This document shows positions 47,740 to 59,520 of a DNA stretch of 64,000 nucleotides, one piece after another. How positions within the stretch are numbered: the first letter of the stretch is position 1; each line of letters starts with the position of its first letter. Made by a program: the position numbers and the translations under genes. The notes beneath the pieces were generated by a model that did no database searches, was not told the DNA's origin, and saw only the letters and a program-made list of their open reading frames with translations. The stretch is from Phocoena phocoena. Taxonomy: Eukaryota > Chordata > Mammalia > Artiodactyla > Phocoenidae. Location of the stretch: contig NC_089220.1 of NCBI RefSeq assembly GCF_963924675.1, forward strand, positions 113,476,697-113,540,696, read 5' to 3'.

Positions 47740-47840
47740 CCACTGAAATACACCTCCGAGTCACTCCCCCATTGTACAGATGGGGAAACTGAGGTCTGGA
47801 GGTGTCTAATGACCTTCTTGGATCAAAGGGCAGGTGAGGG
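47740..47840 (-). repeat. MIR SINE fragment
   Basis: CCATTGTACAGATGGGGAAA, CTGAGGTCTGGAGGTGTCTA: the core of MIR in reverse. Confidence 0.55.
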
Positions 47841-48670
47841 TTGGAATGGAGAGTCAAAATAAATACCTGGACTCCTCTCATCATCCCATCTCCTCCTGGT
47901 CAAGTCCAGTTGGAAGTCAAAGGGCAAGGACTCCCTCCTGAGACACAGAGCAGGTCAAAGAAAGGCAGAGAGTGGGTCAAGGAAGGCAGGCAGAGAATGA
48001 CACATTGATCACATCCATAATGAAGAGCGTCCTTATGAATGCTGATCCAGCTCATTCAGTAAATCACAGTATCTTACTCATCACAACAGCATCTGCATAC
48101 ATTTGAAATGGCGCCTGTGCACATGTGTGAGACTTGTTATTTACACAATCTGCTGACAACACTTGGTGCAGTTTCTGTCTTCAGGCTCCCCTCACAGTTT
48201 ACACCAGGACCTTCCAGGGATCTGTGGTCTTCTGCATGGGGGATTTCTGCATAAAGAAACAAAGAAAACACTTCCGGTGGGCAAATCCCCAGCTGGTGGA
48301 GGTTTCTATTTATTAGTACTGCTTTTTGAAAATGGGAGATGCGTCCTTCCTTGCCTCACGCCCCATACCGTTCCTCCTGAATAGAATAGTAGCTCTGCTT
48401 CTATTAGAATAAGATAGATACCAAGGCCATGCCTTTGTGGCTTCCCTCTTGAGGTCCGGTTTTCAAAGGAGCTAGTTAGGTAACTATTAAGTAAGTAGGG
48501 AGGACACTAAGTGGACCAATCTGTAATCTAATTATTATGGATAGAGTGTAGAGTTCTAAACTGCCTGATATCGCCTTAGCCTGACACCTTCTCAGCTCTT
48601 GTTTGGGGCTCATCGTTTATTACAGGACATGGCTTTGGCTTCCTCCTGACAGGGGAGAAATGACTGGAAT

Positions 48671-49165
48671 TCACTTTCCTATTTTCCTAGCTGGATGATC
48701 CCTCCCTGCTGAATCATCCAGAATGAAGCGATGGTGCCAGAGCATTGGGGGAGCACCCACACGTATTGAACACCTCCTCACCCACCTTTTCCTAAAGCAG
48801 ATATGCATCAAACGCCAAAGAATTTTTACCAGTTCTTTCTTTCCCGCAATAGATGGGATAGGGAGAAGGGTGTTGGAAGTTTTGCTCTGGATCAAACTGC
48901 CTCGGTCCCCGTACCACATCCTCTTGGTAGTACTGATGGTGCAAGCTCTCGGTGACGGTGACCTTGTGGTCTGTAGCCTTAGGGGCAGGTGCTGGTTCAT
49001 CACGTCCTCTGTTCCTGGCTGAGTAGCTTCCAAGCTGGCTCTCATGGAGATTGTGAGCTGCCTAATGTCCTTTAAATATATTTTCTGTTTAATCCAGCTA
49101 GGGTGGGTTTGGTGTTTGCAGTAGCACAATAGAGCACTTTTAAAATCCATGAATGATGCTGTCAT
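48671..49165 (-). other. Intronic 164-codon open frame on the - strand, unknown
   Basis: A 495-bp open stretch outside recognised repeats. The peptide starts MTASFMDFKSALLCYCKHQ and ends in a basic tail. I see no signal peptide, membrane segment, zinc motif or known domain. The + strand is also open over 300 bp here. Chance is the simplest reading; a decayed retrocopy is possible. Confidence 0.15.
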
Positions 49166-49679
49166 TGGAAATTTTATTCTAAATCCCAGCTTTCATTTGT
49201 ATGTCGTTTAGATTTTCTTCCCTTTTGTCCTATTAGTGTCTCTTTGGGACCTCCACAACTATCCACTTACTAGGTTACTTTTAAAAATGAGCTTGTTTAC
49301 AATAACATCCAACACTTGGATAAGTTCTTTGCTTCCAGGAAGCTGAATGCACGGTAATTAGATTTATTTCAGGCTTTGATTACTAAGAAGAGCAGAGATA
49401 CATCATTCACTAGTACTTAATTTAAAAAATATTTTGATTGTATAGATATCTCTTTTGGTCATAATATATAAATTAGTTACCTTTGAATCTTGTTTATAAG
49501 CCATGAAACACTTAACTGCATAAAAAGCTGTTGATTACAAATAAGTAACCTTGTCATCACGTGTTACAGGTGGCAGGAAGGTTTGTCTCTACTGCCAATT
49601 CCAATTAAGTTACTTTTAACATGTATAATCACACCCTAATTGATCTATCTTGAAAATCTGGTTTCCTTTCTTTTTCCTT

Positions 49680-49870
49680 TTTTAAATTAACTTTTATTTA
49701 TGAACATATGCATATAATTTAAAAATCAGATAGTCCTTAAAGGCTTATAATGAAAAACAGTATTCCCCCCAAATCCTATCCATTCCCCAGAGGCAACTGT
49801 CTTCAACTTCTTGAGCTGTTTCTTTTGGCATTTACCTCCATTTTTCTAGACATGTGAGTTATCCATTTTG
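49680..49870 (-). repeat. Ancient L1-like fragment
   Basis: TTAACTTTTATTTATGAACA, CAGATAGTCCTTAAAGGCTT, CCAGAGGCAACTGTCTTCAA resemble an old L1 3' region in reverse. Confidence 0.4.
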
Positions 49871-49945
49871 AATATTCCTTCTTGACTTCTCGTAAGGTAA
49901 CTGGATTTAGCATTCTTAAACCAATCACTCCCAGCCTTACTACTG

Positions 49946-49974
49946 CCCCCTCCCCCCACCTCCCCCCGCTCCCC
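49946..49974 (-). other. C-rich tract (G-quadruplex/i-motif pattern)
   Basis: Runs of 5, 6, 6 and 4 C separated by 1-4 bases on the + strand, hence four G-runs on the - strand. This is the template strand of THSD4. Confidence 0.65.
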
Positions 49975-50112
49975 GCTCCTCCAGCCTTCCCCGTGTAGTT
50001 GTAACTGAACTTTTAAATGGTCATTGTTCATATAATTATGACCACGGAAATACTGTTCACTACAGTTCTTTCATATGTTACCATTATTTCTTTCTAAATA
50101 GTTCAATACATC

Positions 50113-50634
50113 TGTATTTGTCAGAATTCTCCAGAGAAACAGAAGCAATAGGATGTATGTATGTGTGTATATATGTATATATTTACTTATTTATTTGTTA
50201 TAAGGAATTGGTTCACATGCTTTTTGGAAGCTGGCAAGTCCCAAGATCTGCAGTTGGCAAGCTGGAGACCCAGAAGAGCCAATGGTGTAGTTCCAGTCTG
50301 AAAGGCAATAGGCTTGAGGCCCAAGAAAAGCTGATATTTCCATTTGACTCCAAAGGCAGGAAAAACCTGATGTCCCAGCTTAAGGCAGTCAGACAGGAGG
50401 AATTGCTTCTCATCACGGGAGGGTTAGCCTTTTTGTTCTATTCAGGCCTTCAACTGGTTGGATAAGTCCCACCCACATTAGGGAGGACAATCTGCTTTAC
50501 TCAGTTTATTGATTCAAATGTTAGTCTCATCCAGAAACATCCTTACAGATACACCCAGAATGTTTGACCAAATGTCTGGGCACCCTGTGACCCACTGAGC
50601 TGATGCATAAAATTAACTATAACAGTATCTTTCT
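50113..50634 (+). repeat. LTR-like dispersed repeat, family not assigned
   Basis: Begins TGTATTTGTCAGAATTCTCC and AGAGAAACAGAAGCAATAGG. It has TATTCAGGCCTTCAACTGGT, TCTGCTTTACTCAGTTTATT and ATGTTTGACCAAATGTCTGG, and ends CATAAAATTAACTATAACA. TG...CA ends and a ~520-bp length suggest an LTR-type element. The family name is uncertain. Confidence 0.55.
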
Positions 50635-50939
50635 GACATCCCTCGATTTTTTCCAAGTGCTCAAATACATAAAATAACCTACCATTTATATTTTGTTTTC
50701 TCTTGGAGATCTTCCCTCCTTATCTCTCCACCCTCCTTCTCTGTCCGGTCTGGACTGGTTGGTTGTGTCCTAGGCTGAGGGTGTAGCTAGCATCCTCTCT
50801 TGTGTTGGCCCTTGTCTACTGTGTTCTATATCTTCTGCTTTCTTGGTTTATGCTTTTGCTTGGCTGAAGCACATCCTCTAACAGCTTCCTAAGGAAGGGT
50901 GCAAGGGAAATATTTTAGTTTTAGTTTTTGCATATGTAA

Positions 50940-51500
50940 AAAATATGTTTATTCCACCCCATGCTTGACTTATAATTAAACTAGCTTTAGAAATCAATAT
51001 TGGAAATCCTTTGTCTCTGAGAATTCTGAAGGTTTTTTACCATTGTCTTCCAGCATTCTGCTTGAGAGAAGACTTTCATGCCATTCTGATGCTCCTTGCT
51101 TTGCAAGGGGTGTGAATTTTACCTCTGGAAGCTTTTAGAGAAAGATAATGTTCTTATCTTTCCTCTCCTATTTTCCATTGTTTTGCTTTTTTGGTTCTAC
51201 TTTTTGGGGAGTTTGCTTGACTATCTTCTAGATTCTCTGTTGAACTTTAAAATTTTATGACCATGTAATTTCTAAGAGCTCTTTCTTGTTTTCTGATTAC
51301 TTCTTTAACGTAACATCCTATTCTTGTTTCATGGATGTGATATCTTAATGTATTCACTTTCTAAGAATATAATAGGATTTTTCAAAGTTCTTTTTATTGG
51401 CTCTGCATCTCCCCTCACCTCCAAGTTATTTTTCTGTTTGTTTTGACTCTGCCTTTCCTGTTAGATCTGCTGACCTTTAGTGAGCTTTTATATTTGACAG
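50940..51500 (-). repeat. Possible ancient LINE-derived sequence
   Basis: AAGAGCTCTTTCTTGTTTTC, ATCCTATTCTTGTTTCATGG, TTTTTCAAAGTTCTTTTTAT recall an old dispersed element in reverse, but decay is heavy and the family is uncertain. Confidence 0.35.
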
Positions 51501-51617
51501 TAAGTCACTAAGAACTACGTAAAAGTTCTGTCTACATGGGTGGGGTTGTTGGCCGATGAGCTTTCTTTGGGAAGAACAGATTTTTGAGCTGGGCTTTTTG
51601 TTGGAACCTCACACACA

Positions 51618-51641
51618 CATATACTGACATGTCAGTATATG
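51618..51641. repeat. Perfect 24-bp palindrome
   Basis: The 12 bases CATATACTGACA are followed immediately by their exact reverse complement, with no loop. It sits just after a short (AC)n run in single-copy intron. Confidence 0.95.
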
Positions 51642-53559
51642 AATGTCTTTCCTCTGAGGTTATTCATTTTCTCCAGGGAGGAATTCTTTAATCTCCTGCC
51701 GGGGGAGGTGGACGTGTGACTGGTGTTCTGCGAGCCCCTCATCCCTCGCTTCTGTTCTCCACCATGTCTGCTTCCTGAGTCTGCAGCCCCTCCTCAGTTT
51801 CTCCCGAGAATAAACCTCTTGCCTGCTCAGAGCGGGAGATGGAGAATACAAAGTGGTCTGGCCTCATAAAGTCACAGTAATGCTGTTTTTTTTCATTTCC
51901 CTGATGCCCGTCTTTCATGGAACTTATGCCTCCAAGGCCTGAGCTGCTGGGGTTGTCAGGCTGGTTGGCTTTGATCTCAGCAGATCCTTCACGGCGGATT
52001 CTGAGTTTAAAACGTGTACTCTATTACCAACTTCGCTGAAACCTTTGATTCGCTGATGTCTTCTTTCTGTTGCCTTTATCCTTGTGGGTTGCAGTATTTT
52101 TAATTGCTTTACTGACACTTTAGAAGGGTTTTGGGAGGGAGAGGACGTGAAGGCTGATAGTCGCTCCTCCATGTTTAACTGGATGTGAAAATCTTGGCTT
52201 TCTCTTCAGGCCTGAGAAGTGCCTGTGGAGCCCAGTTCCTCCCAGTGGCTGCCTGGAGACTGCATGGGGGATTCTGGGGCCACCATGCATCCTGGGGTGG
52301 GGGCATTTGCAGCCCCTGTGCTGAGTGTTTGCCATCCCCATTTTAGATGTTTGTCCTCCTACCCTTTGCGTTTCTTCCTATTTATCCTGCCTTAGTCCTT
52401 GCCCTCTTCTAGCCTCTCCTGTGCGCATTTATGTTCTGCTGCTACTGCTGCTTACATTTTCAACAAGTCTTTCGCACCTCTGGGAGCTAAATGCTCTCAG
52501 GTTAGGCTTTCTTTCTCCCGGCCTGAGCCTGCTCTGCTGTGGTAAGTGGGGAGCTGCCGTTTCTTTTGTCTTCTTGTCTGTCCCGAGTGACATTTTACAA
52601 AGAATGCCTGTTAATCTCTGTCTAGTTCAGTTACCAGGAGCCAACTAGTCAGTGACACAAGCAGTTTCCTCCAAGAAGTCAGATTCCTCTTAGAGCTAAT
52701 AAAGCAAAGAAAATGTGACCTAAGCAAGCCGAGTTGAAGGGATCCCTTCTCACCTTCGCCTCCGCAACATCAACGTTCCTGTCTGATTGTCTGATCTCAT
52801 AGGCTGAGAGCTCAGAATCCACTGAGATGGGTTCAGTTCAGGAGGTACCAGGGTTTACATTTTTCCTTCTCAGAAAGCATCTTGGCCTAAATGTTCCCCA
52901 TCCTGACACAGGCTTCCCGTCTCTCCCTAAGTGTCAAAGCTGCCATGACCATCTCGGTCCCTTACTATTCTTGGTCTGCAATGTCTGTATTCACATCAGG
53001 GCTCTATGATTATCCATAATGTAAACGGCTGGCCCCAAAACGTATGGCCTGAGTTTATCCAAGGCCCAAACAATTACTAAACATTCCTTTTAGATAGAAG
53101 ACAGATTTCTTTCCCTTGGCAAAGATTTTTCTACTGAGATATATTACAGGATGTTTTACATTCTCTTGGTCTTGTAATAACACCACACCCAATCCAGTAT
53201 TGATGCATTGGTGGCCACTCGGAAGGTTGTTATATTTTATATATATATTGTTCTCAGTCTGGGGCTGTCATATCTGTAAAGAAATACAATCCTGTTTCCC
53301 CCTTTCCAGAGTTTTATGACACCTGGTGACTTGGATTAAGTCAGGATAAGACCAAGATCGGGGTGGGTTTGTGGTGCCTGCATCAGAGAACTTGAAAGGG
53401 CCTGTGAGTGCCCTATAGGCTGGAAGGGATGCTCTAGTTGTGGCGTTTAGATAAGCAGATTGGGCTGGACATCTGTGGTTTCAGTTAGGCAGGAAAGGAA
53501 GTCATCTGGAGTCATCTCTTGCCTGGATTATTCAGTGTCTTCCCTACTGGGGTCACGGT

Positions 53560-53740
53560 GATCCTGGGAGCGTGATGTTATCAGCTCCGTTTACAGATGG
53601 GTGAACACGATGAGACTCAGGGAGGTGGGATGACCTGCCCAGGGTCACCATTAACTCTCAGGGCCAGGATTTGAACTCAGGCCTCCTGACTCCAAGTCTA
53701 TGCCCTCCAGCTGCTTCCTGAGCCCCTTTCCTGGATCATT
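53560..53740 (-). repeat. MIR SINE
   Basis: GTTTACAGATGGGTGAACAC, GACCTGCCCAGGGTCACCAT, GGATTTGAACTCAGGCCTCC are MIR in reverse. Confidence 0.75.
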
Positions 53741-53879
53741 CAAGCAAAACAAGCCAGCTTCCTGCTCTTTGAGGGGGGAAAAGGGTTTAGTGGGGACTGA
53801 ATCATTAAAGTTATATGTTCCCTTTGGTTCATTTCACCAGGTCATCCCCGGCTCTCTGTTTCCTTTTCCGTAGTCACAG

Positions 53880-53975
53880 ATCAGAGGCATTCTGACTCTG
53901 TATAAATTCACTTTGTGACACTGGGTGAATCATTTCCCTCTCTGGGTTTCAGTTTCCATCGTAGGACAAGTATAT
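53880..53975 (+). repeat. MIR SINE fragment
   Basis: TTTGTGACACTGGGTGAATC, ATTTCCCTCTCTGGGTTTCA, GTTTCCATC are the centre of MIR. Confidence 0.6.
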
Positions 53976-53977
53976 TG

Positions 53978-54775
53978 GAATTCAGTGGTTCTCAAATCTG
54001 CTGGTGCTTCAAAGTCATCCAGAGAGTTTTGTTTGTTTGTTTGTTTTTTTAAGAAACAGCTCTACTAAGGCATATTTTATGTATCATAAAATATAAAATT
54101 TACCTATTTCAAGTGTAAAAATTCAATGATTTTTAGTAAATATACCCGATTGTGCAACCATCACCATAAATTAGTCTTAGAACATAGAATATATGCACTT
54201 TCTATCTCTGTAGATTTATCTTTTCTGAACATTTCCTCTGAATAGAATCATGCAACTTGTGGTCTCTTGCACTTGACTTCTTTCACTTAACATGTCTTTG
54301 CGGTTCATTAATGTATTATGTATCAACAGTTTGTTCCTTTTTGTTGTTCAATAGTATTCCATTGTCCAGATATACCACATTTAGTCTATCTGTTCGTCAA
54401 TTTAGGGACACTTGGTCCAGGTGTTGGACTTAGCAGGTAGCGAATAATGCTGCTAAGAACATTCATGTAGAAGTTGTTGTGGGAATGTATGTTTTCATTT
54501 TTCTTGGGTACATACCTAGAAGTGGAATTGCTGGGTCATACGGTAATTCTGTGTTTAACTTTTTAGAAAACTGTCAAATTGTTTCCTAAAGTGACTGTTC
54601 CATTTTACATTCCCATCAACAATGTATAAGGGATCCCCTGGGGAGTTTCTTTTAAAAATTCTAATTTCTGGGCCTAACTCCCCAGGGGTCTGGAGTGGGG
54701 CCCAGGAATTTGCATTTAACAAGCTTCCCAGGTGATCCAGATACATCTGGTCAGTGGATGTGTGTTTGGACCCAC
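53978..54775 (+). mobile_element. MER5-type hAT transposon split by an L1 insertion
   Basis: The left part, 53978-54030, has CAGTGGTTCTCAAATCTGCT. The right part, 54640-54775, has TTCTAATTTCTGGGCCTAAC, CAGGAATTTGCATTTAACAA and TTCCCAGGTGATCCAGATAC. Together they make one MER5 copy, interrupted after CATCCAGAGAG. A related CCCCTGGGGAG resumes at about 54632, consistent with a decayed target-site duplication. Confidence 0.8.
54031..54636 (-). mobile_element. Ancient L1 3' end inserted into MER5
   Basis: A T-rich start, then AAACAGCTCTACTAAGGCAT, TGTGCAACCATCACCATAAA, CACTTGACTTCTTTCACTTA, AGTGGAATTGCTGGGTCATA, and CCCATCAACAATGTATAAG. This is an old L1M 3' end in reverse, including the last codons of ORF2. 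Confidence 0.8.
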
Positions 54776-55149
54776 TAAGACCAGGTGGTCTCCAAAGCCT
54801 CCCTGAGGCCAGTTGTTTCTATTAGTTTGTGCCTCTAGGGCAAGATGCATATTCCTGCCAACTATTTCTTGGTGTTTGTCTTTGGATCAGGGAAGCAGTT
54901 ATGTAGGGCGGGGTTGAGGGAGTTGGCCAAGCCATATTCATAAATCTGTGCAGCACCTGTCCTTCATTATCCTCAACACAGGCCAAGGCTTTGTGTCCCT
55001 GGCTTCATAGACATAAAATTTTATCACAGCTTTTTATATGTTATCACACTGTAAAAGTACCATAAAATCAAAGGTCCAGTGTTCAGTGCCTCTGAAAGCA
55101 TCCTCTTTCTTTAAGTTATAATCTTGGTTGCTGCCATTTTAGTAACTTA

Positions 55150-55310
55150 TTGAGAAGCTTCATCCCAACCTTGCCATTTATTAACTGTGACTGGTTTCTT
55201 AATGGCTCTGAGCCTCTGTTTCCTTGTCTGCAGAATGGGACTAATAATATTAACATCATGGAGTCTCTTGTGAGGATTAAGTGAGATAATATGAAATGTA
55301 ACTAGGATGG
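55150..55310 (+). repeat. MIR SINE fragment
   Basis: TTGCCATTTATTAACTGTGA, GAGCCTCTGTTTCCTTGTCT, GCAGAATGGGACTAATAATA, GTGAGGATTAAGTGAGATAA in MIR order. Confidence 0.75.
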
Positions 55311-56227
55311 GCCTTCGTCCTCTTTCTTGCCCTGTGCCCTGTTTCATTATTATACATATTTTCATGTGCTTGTTGGCCACTTGTATATCTCCCATTATTT
55401 CTTTAAAATTTTATTTTACTGTAGTCAAAACACAACATGAGGTCTACCCTCTTAACAAAATTTTAAGTATACAATATACTATTGTTAATTACAGAGACAG
55501 TGTTGTACAGCAGATCTCTAGGACTTATTCATCTTGCATAATTGAGACTTTATGCCCATTGATTAGTAACTCCCCATTTCTACTCCCCCAGCCCCTGGAA
55601 ACCACCATTCTACTCTCTGATTCTATGAGTTTGACTAGTTTAGGTACCTCATATAAGCACAAACACTCAGTATTTGTCCTTCTATGACTGGCTTATCTCA
55701 CTTAGCATAATGTCCTCAACATTCATCCATGTTACCACATATTGCAGGATCTCCTTCTTTTTTTTAAAAGACTGAGTACGATTCCATGATTTACCACATT
55801 TTCTTTGTCCGTTCGTCCATCAATGGACATTTAGGTTGTTTCTACATTTTGGCTATTGTGACTGGTGCTCCAAGAACATGGGATTGCTAATATCTTTTCA
55901 AGATCCTGATTTCAGTTCTTTTGAATACATTCCTAGAAGTAGGATGGCTGGATCATATGGTAGTTCTATTTTAATTTTTGTGGAATCTCCATATTGTTTT
56001 CCATAGCGGCTACACTATTTTGCATTCACTCCAACAGCATGCAAGGGTTCCAGTTTCTTCACATTCTTGCCAACATTTGTTGTCTTTTGGGTTTTTTTGA
56101 AAATACCTATTCTAATTTTGTAATAACCTGTAAGGGAAAATAATCTGGAAAAAAATAGATATATATGTATGTCTAACTGAATCACTTTGCTGTACACCTG
56201 AAACTAACACAACATTGTAAATCAATT

Positions 56228-56839
56228 ATACTTCAATAAATTTTATTTATTTACTTATTTTTTTGTTTGTTTGTTTTTGTTTTTTTTTTTGCGGTACGCG
56301 GACCTCTCACTGTTGTGGCCTCTCCCGTTGCGGAGCACAGGCTCCGGACGCACAGGCTCAGCGGCCATGGCTCATGGGCCCCGCCGCTTGACGGCATGTG
56401 GGATCTTCCCGGACCGGGGCACGAACCCGCGTCCCCCACATCGGCAGGCGGACTCTCAACCACTGTGCCACCAGGGAAGCCCTTTATTTACTTATTTATT
56501 TTTGGCTGTGTTGGGTCTTCGTTGCTGCATCTGGGCTTTCTCTAGTTGTGGTGAGCAGGGGCTACTCTTCGTTGTGGTGCACGGGCTTCTCATTGCAGTG
56601 GCTTCTCTTGTTGTGGAGCATGGGCTCTAGGCACGTGGGCTTCAGTAGTTGTGGCACACGTGCTCAGTAGTTGTGGCTTGTGGGCTCTAGAGTGCAGGCT
56701 CAGTAGTTGTGGCGCATGGGCTTAGTTGCTCTGCAGCATGTGGGATCTTCCTGGATCAGGTCTCGAACCCATGCCTCCTGCATTGGCAGGTGGATTCTTA
56801 ACCACTGCACCACCAGGGAAATCCAAATACTTCAATAAA
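56228..56839 (-). mobile_element. CHR-type SINE, long form, with 13-bp TSD
   Basis: ATACTTCAATAAA at 56228-56240 and 56827-56839 is a perfect target-site duplication lying in the L1 3' tail. The SINE body on the - strand runs from GGATTTCCCTGGTGGTGCAG (at 56826) through the long CHR tail unit to CCCAACACAGCCAAAAATAA. Its A-rich tail is split by the short-form SINE. Confidence 0.92.
56246..56497 (-). mobile_element. CHR-type SINE, short form, inserted in the tail of another SINE
   Basis: TTTATTTACTTATTT at 56246-56260 and 56483-56497 is a perfect 15-bp target-site duplication. The 56261-56482 body on the - strand begins GGGCTTCCCTGGTGGCACAG. It has a B-box-like GGTTCGTGCCCC region (one or two changes) and ends in an A-run. 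It is the youngest layer of the nest. Confidence 0.93.
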
Positions 56840-58098
56840 ATTAAAAAAAAAAAAGAAAAAAAAATGACTATTCTAACAGCTGTGAAGTGATATCTCATTG
56901 TGGTTTTGATTGCATTTCCCTGATGATTAGTGGTGTTGAGCATATTTTCATGTACCTGTTGGCTATCTGTATTGTCTTCTTTGTAGAAGTGTCAATTCAT
57001 GTCTTTAGCCCATTTTTAAATTGGGTTATTAGGTTTTTTGCTATTGAGTTGTAAGAATTTCTTATATATTTTGGAAAGTGGTCCCTTATGTGATACAAGA
57101 TTAGTGAATATGTTTCTCCCATTCTGTAGGTTGCCTTTTCACTCTTTTGTTTCCATTGCTATACATAAGCTTTTTCATTTGATGTAGCCCCACTCTATTT
57201 TTGCTTTCATTGTCTATGCTTTTGATATCATATCCATGAAGTCATTGCTAGGACCAATGTCACGAAGCTTTCCTCCTGTTTTCGTCTAGGAGTTTTATAG
57301 TTTCAGTTCTTCCATTTAACTTTTTAATTCACTTTGAGTTGATTTTTGTGTATGGTGTAAGATTAGGGTCCAATTTCATTTTTTTGAACTTGGATATTCA
57401 GTTTTCCCAATACTGTTGAAGAGACTGTCTTTTCCCTACTATGTATTTTTGGCTCCCTTGTTGAAGATAAGTTGACTATATATGTGTGGTTTGATTTCCA
57501 GGTTCTCTCTTTTGTTCCTTTAGTCTATATGTCTATTTTAAAGCCTGTTTCCTACTATTTTGATTACAGTAGCTTTGTAATATATTTTGAAATCAGGAGT
57601 GTGATGCCTCCAGTTTGTTCTTTCTCAAAACCATTTTGGCTATTGAGGTCTTTTGTGGTTTCATATGAATTTTAGTACTTTTAAAAGATTCCTGTAAAAA
57701 ATGCCATTGGGATTTTCATAGGGATTGCATTGAATCTGTAGATTTCTTACAGTAGTTTGGACTTTTTAACGATATTAAGTGTTCTAACCCATGAACACAG
57801 AATTTCTCTCCATTTGTTTTCTTTAATTTATTTCATGAATGTTTTGTAGTTTTCAGTGTATAAGTCTTTCACTTCCTTAGTTAAGTTTATTCCTAAGTAT
57901 TTTCTTAATTTCTTTATTGTGCGCTTGTAAATGAGATTGTTTTCCAATTTCCTTTTCAGATAGTTCATTGTTAGTGTATGGAAATACAACTGATTTTTGT
58001 ATATTGATTTTGTATCTTGACATTTTATAAAATTTATTTATTAGTGCTAACAGTATTTTGTGGGATCTTTAGGGTTTTCCGTATGTAAGATCATGTCA

Positions 58099-58227
<129 letters not shown>

Positions 58228-58864
58228 TTACCTTGTTCCTGATCTTAGAGGAAAAGCTTTCAGTTTTTTTTTACCATTGAGTATGGTATTGGCTGTGCAC
58301 TTTCCAAACATGGCCTTTATTATGTTGAGGTGAGTTCCTTCTATTACTAGTTTGTTAAGAATTTTTATCATGAAAGGATGTTGAATTTTGTCAAATGTTT
58401 TTTCTGCATCTATTGAGATGAACGTGTGATTTTTATCCTTCATTTTGTTAATGTGGTATATCACATTATTTGATTATCATATATTGAATCATCCTTGCAT
58501 CCCAAGGATAAATCTCACTTGGTCATGGTGTATGATCCTTTTAATGCTGCTACTATTTGGTGAGGATTTTTGCATCTATATGCATCAGAGTTGTTGGCCT
58601 GTAATTTTCTATTCTTATAGTATCTTTTTCTAGATTTCAGGGTAATGTTGGCCTCATAAAATATTTGGACATGTTCTTTTCTCTTCAGGTTGTTGGAAGA
58701 GTTTGAGAAGGATTAGTGTTAATTCTTCCTTAAATGTTTGGTAGAATTCACCAGTGAAGCCATCTGGTCCTGGGCTTTTCTTTGTTGGAAGGTTTTTGAT
58801 TCTGATTCAATCTCCTTGCTAGTTATAGGTCTACTAGGACTTTCTATTTCCTCATGACTCAATC

Positions 58865-59520
58865 TTGATTTATGATTTTGGTGTCATATCTAGGAATCCA
58901 TTGCCAAATCCAGGGACATAAAGATTTATCCCTATGTTTTCTTTTAAGTGTTTTATAGTTTTGCTCTTAAATTTCAGGTCTTTGATCCATTTTGAATTAA
59001 TTTTTGTATATAGTGTGAGGTAGAGGTCAAACTTCATTCTCTTGTGTATGGCTATTCAGTTGTCCAAGCATCATTTGTTCAGTCAGTCTATTCTTTCCTC
59101 TTTGAATGATCTTGGTACTCTTGTCCAAAAATCAATTGACAGTAGCTTCATAAAGGTTTATTTTTGGACTCTCAATTTTAGTCCAGTGATCTATATGTCA
59201 ATAATACCACACTGTCTTTGTTATCGTAGCTTTGTAGTAAGTTTTAAAATTGGGAAGTTTGGGCTTCCCTGGTGGCGCAGTGGTTGAGAGTCCACCTGCC
59301 GATGCAGGGGACACGGGTTCGTGCCCCGGTCTGGGAAGATCGCACATGCTGCGGAGCGGCTGGGCCTGTGAGCCATGGCCGCTGAGCCTGCGCATCCGGA
59401 GCCTGTGCTCCGCAACGGGAGAGGCCACCACAGTGAGAGGCCCGCGTACCACAAAAAAAAAATAAATAAATAAAATAAAATTGGGAAGTTTGAGTGCTCC
59501 AATTTTGTTCTTTTTCAAGA
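58865..59520 (-). mobile_element. Second old L1 fragment, interrupted by a SINE
   Basis: GTCATATCTAGGAATCCATT, TTTGATCCATTTTGAATTAA, GTCCAAGCATCATTTGTTCA repeat the ORF2 C-terminal region already passed at 57240-57600, so this is a separate L1 copy or a rearranged piece. The SINE at 59261 splits it. Confidence 0.7.
59246..59491 (+). mobile_element. CHR-type SINE, short form, with 15-bp TSD
   Basis: AAAATTGGGAAGTTT at 59246-59260 and 59477-59491 is a perfect target-site duplication. The body at 59261-59476 begins GGGCTTCCCTGGTGGCGCAG. It has GGTTCGTGCCCC and ends in an AAAATAAATAAATAAAATA tail. It appears young. Confidence 0.96.

Larger units (their letters stand above)
56099..56876 (+). mobile_element. 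Truncated L1 3' end inserted in the old L1
   Basis: The flanks AAAATACCTATTCTAA (56099-56114) and AAAATGACTATTCTAA (56861-56876) are a two-mismatch target-site duplication; the two L1 halves join naturally there. The insert carries the sense-strand L1 3' terminus CTGTACACCTGAAACTAAC and ATTGTAAATCAATTATACTT. It ends in an A-rich tail at about 56840-56862, and is itself split by two SINEs. Confidence 0.75.

Noticed and set aside
59261..59345. tRNA-like sequence with A and B boxes in CHR SINEs, considered as tRNA genes
   Set aside because: They are tRNA-derived SINE heads with TSDs and A tails, and they do not form an intact tRNA.
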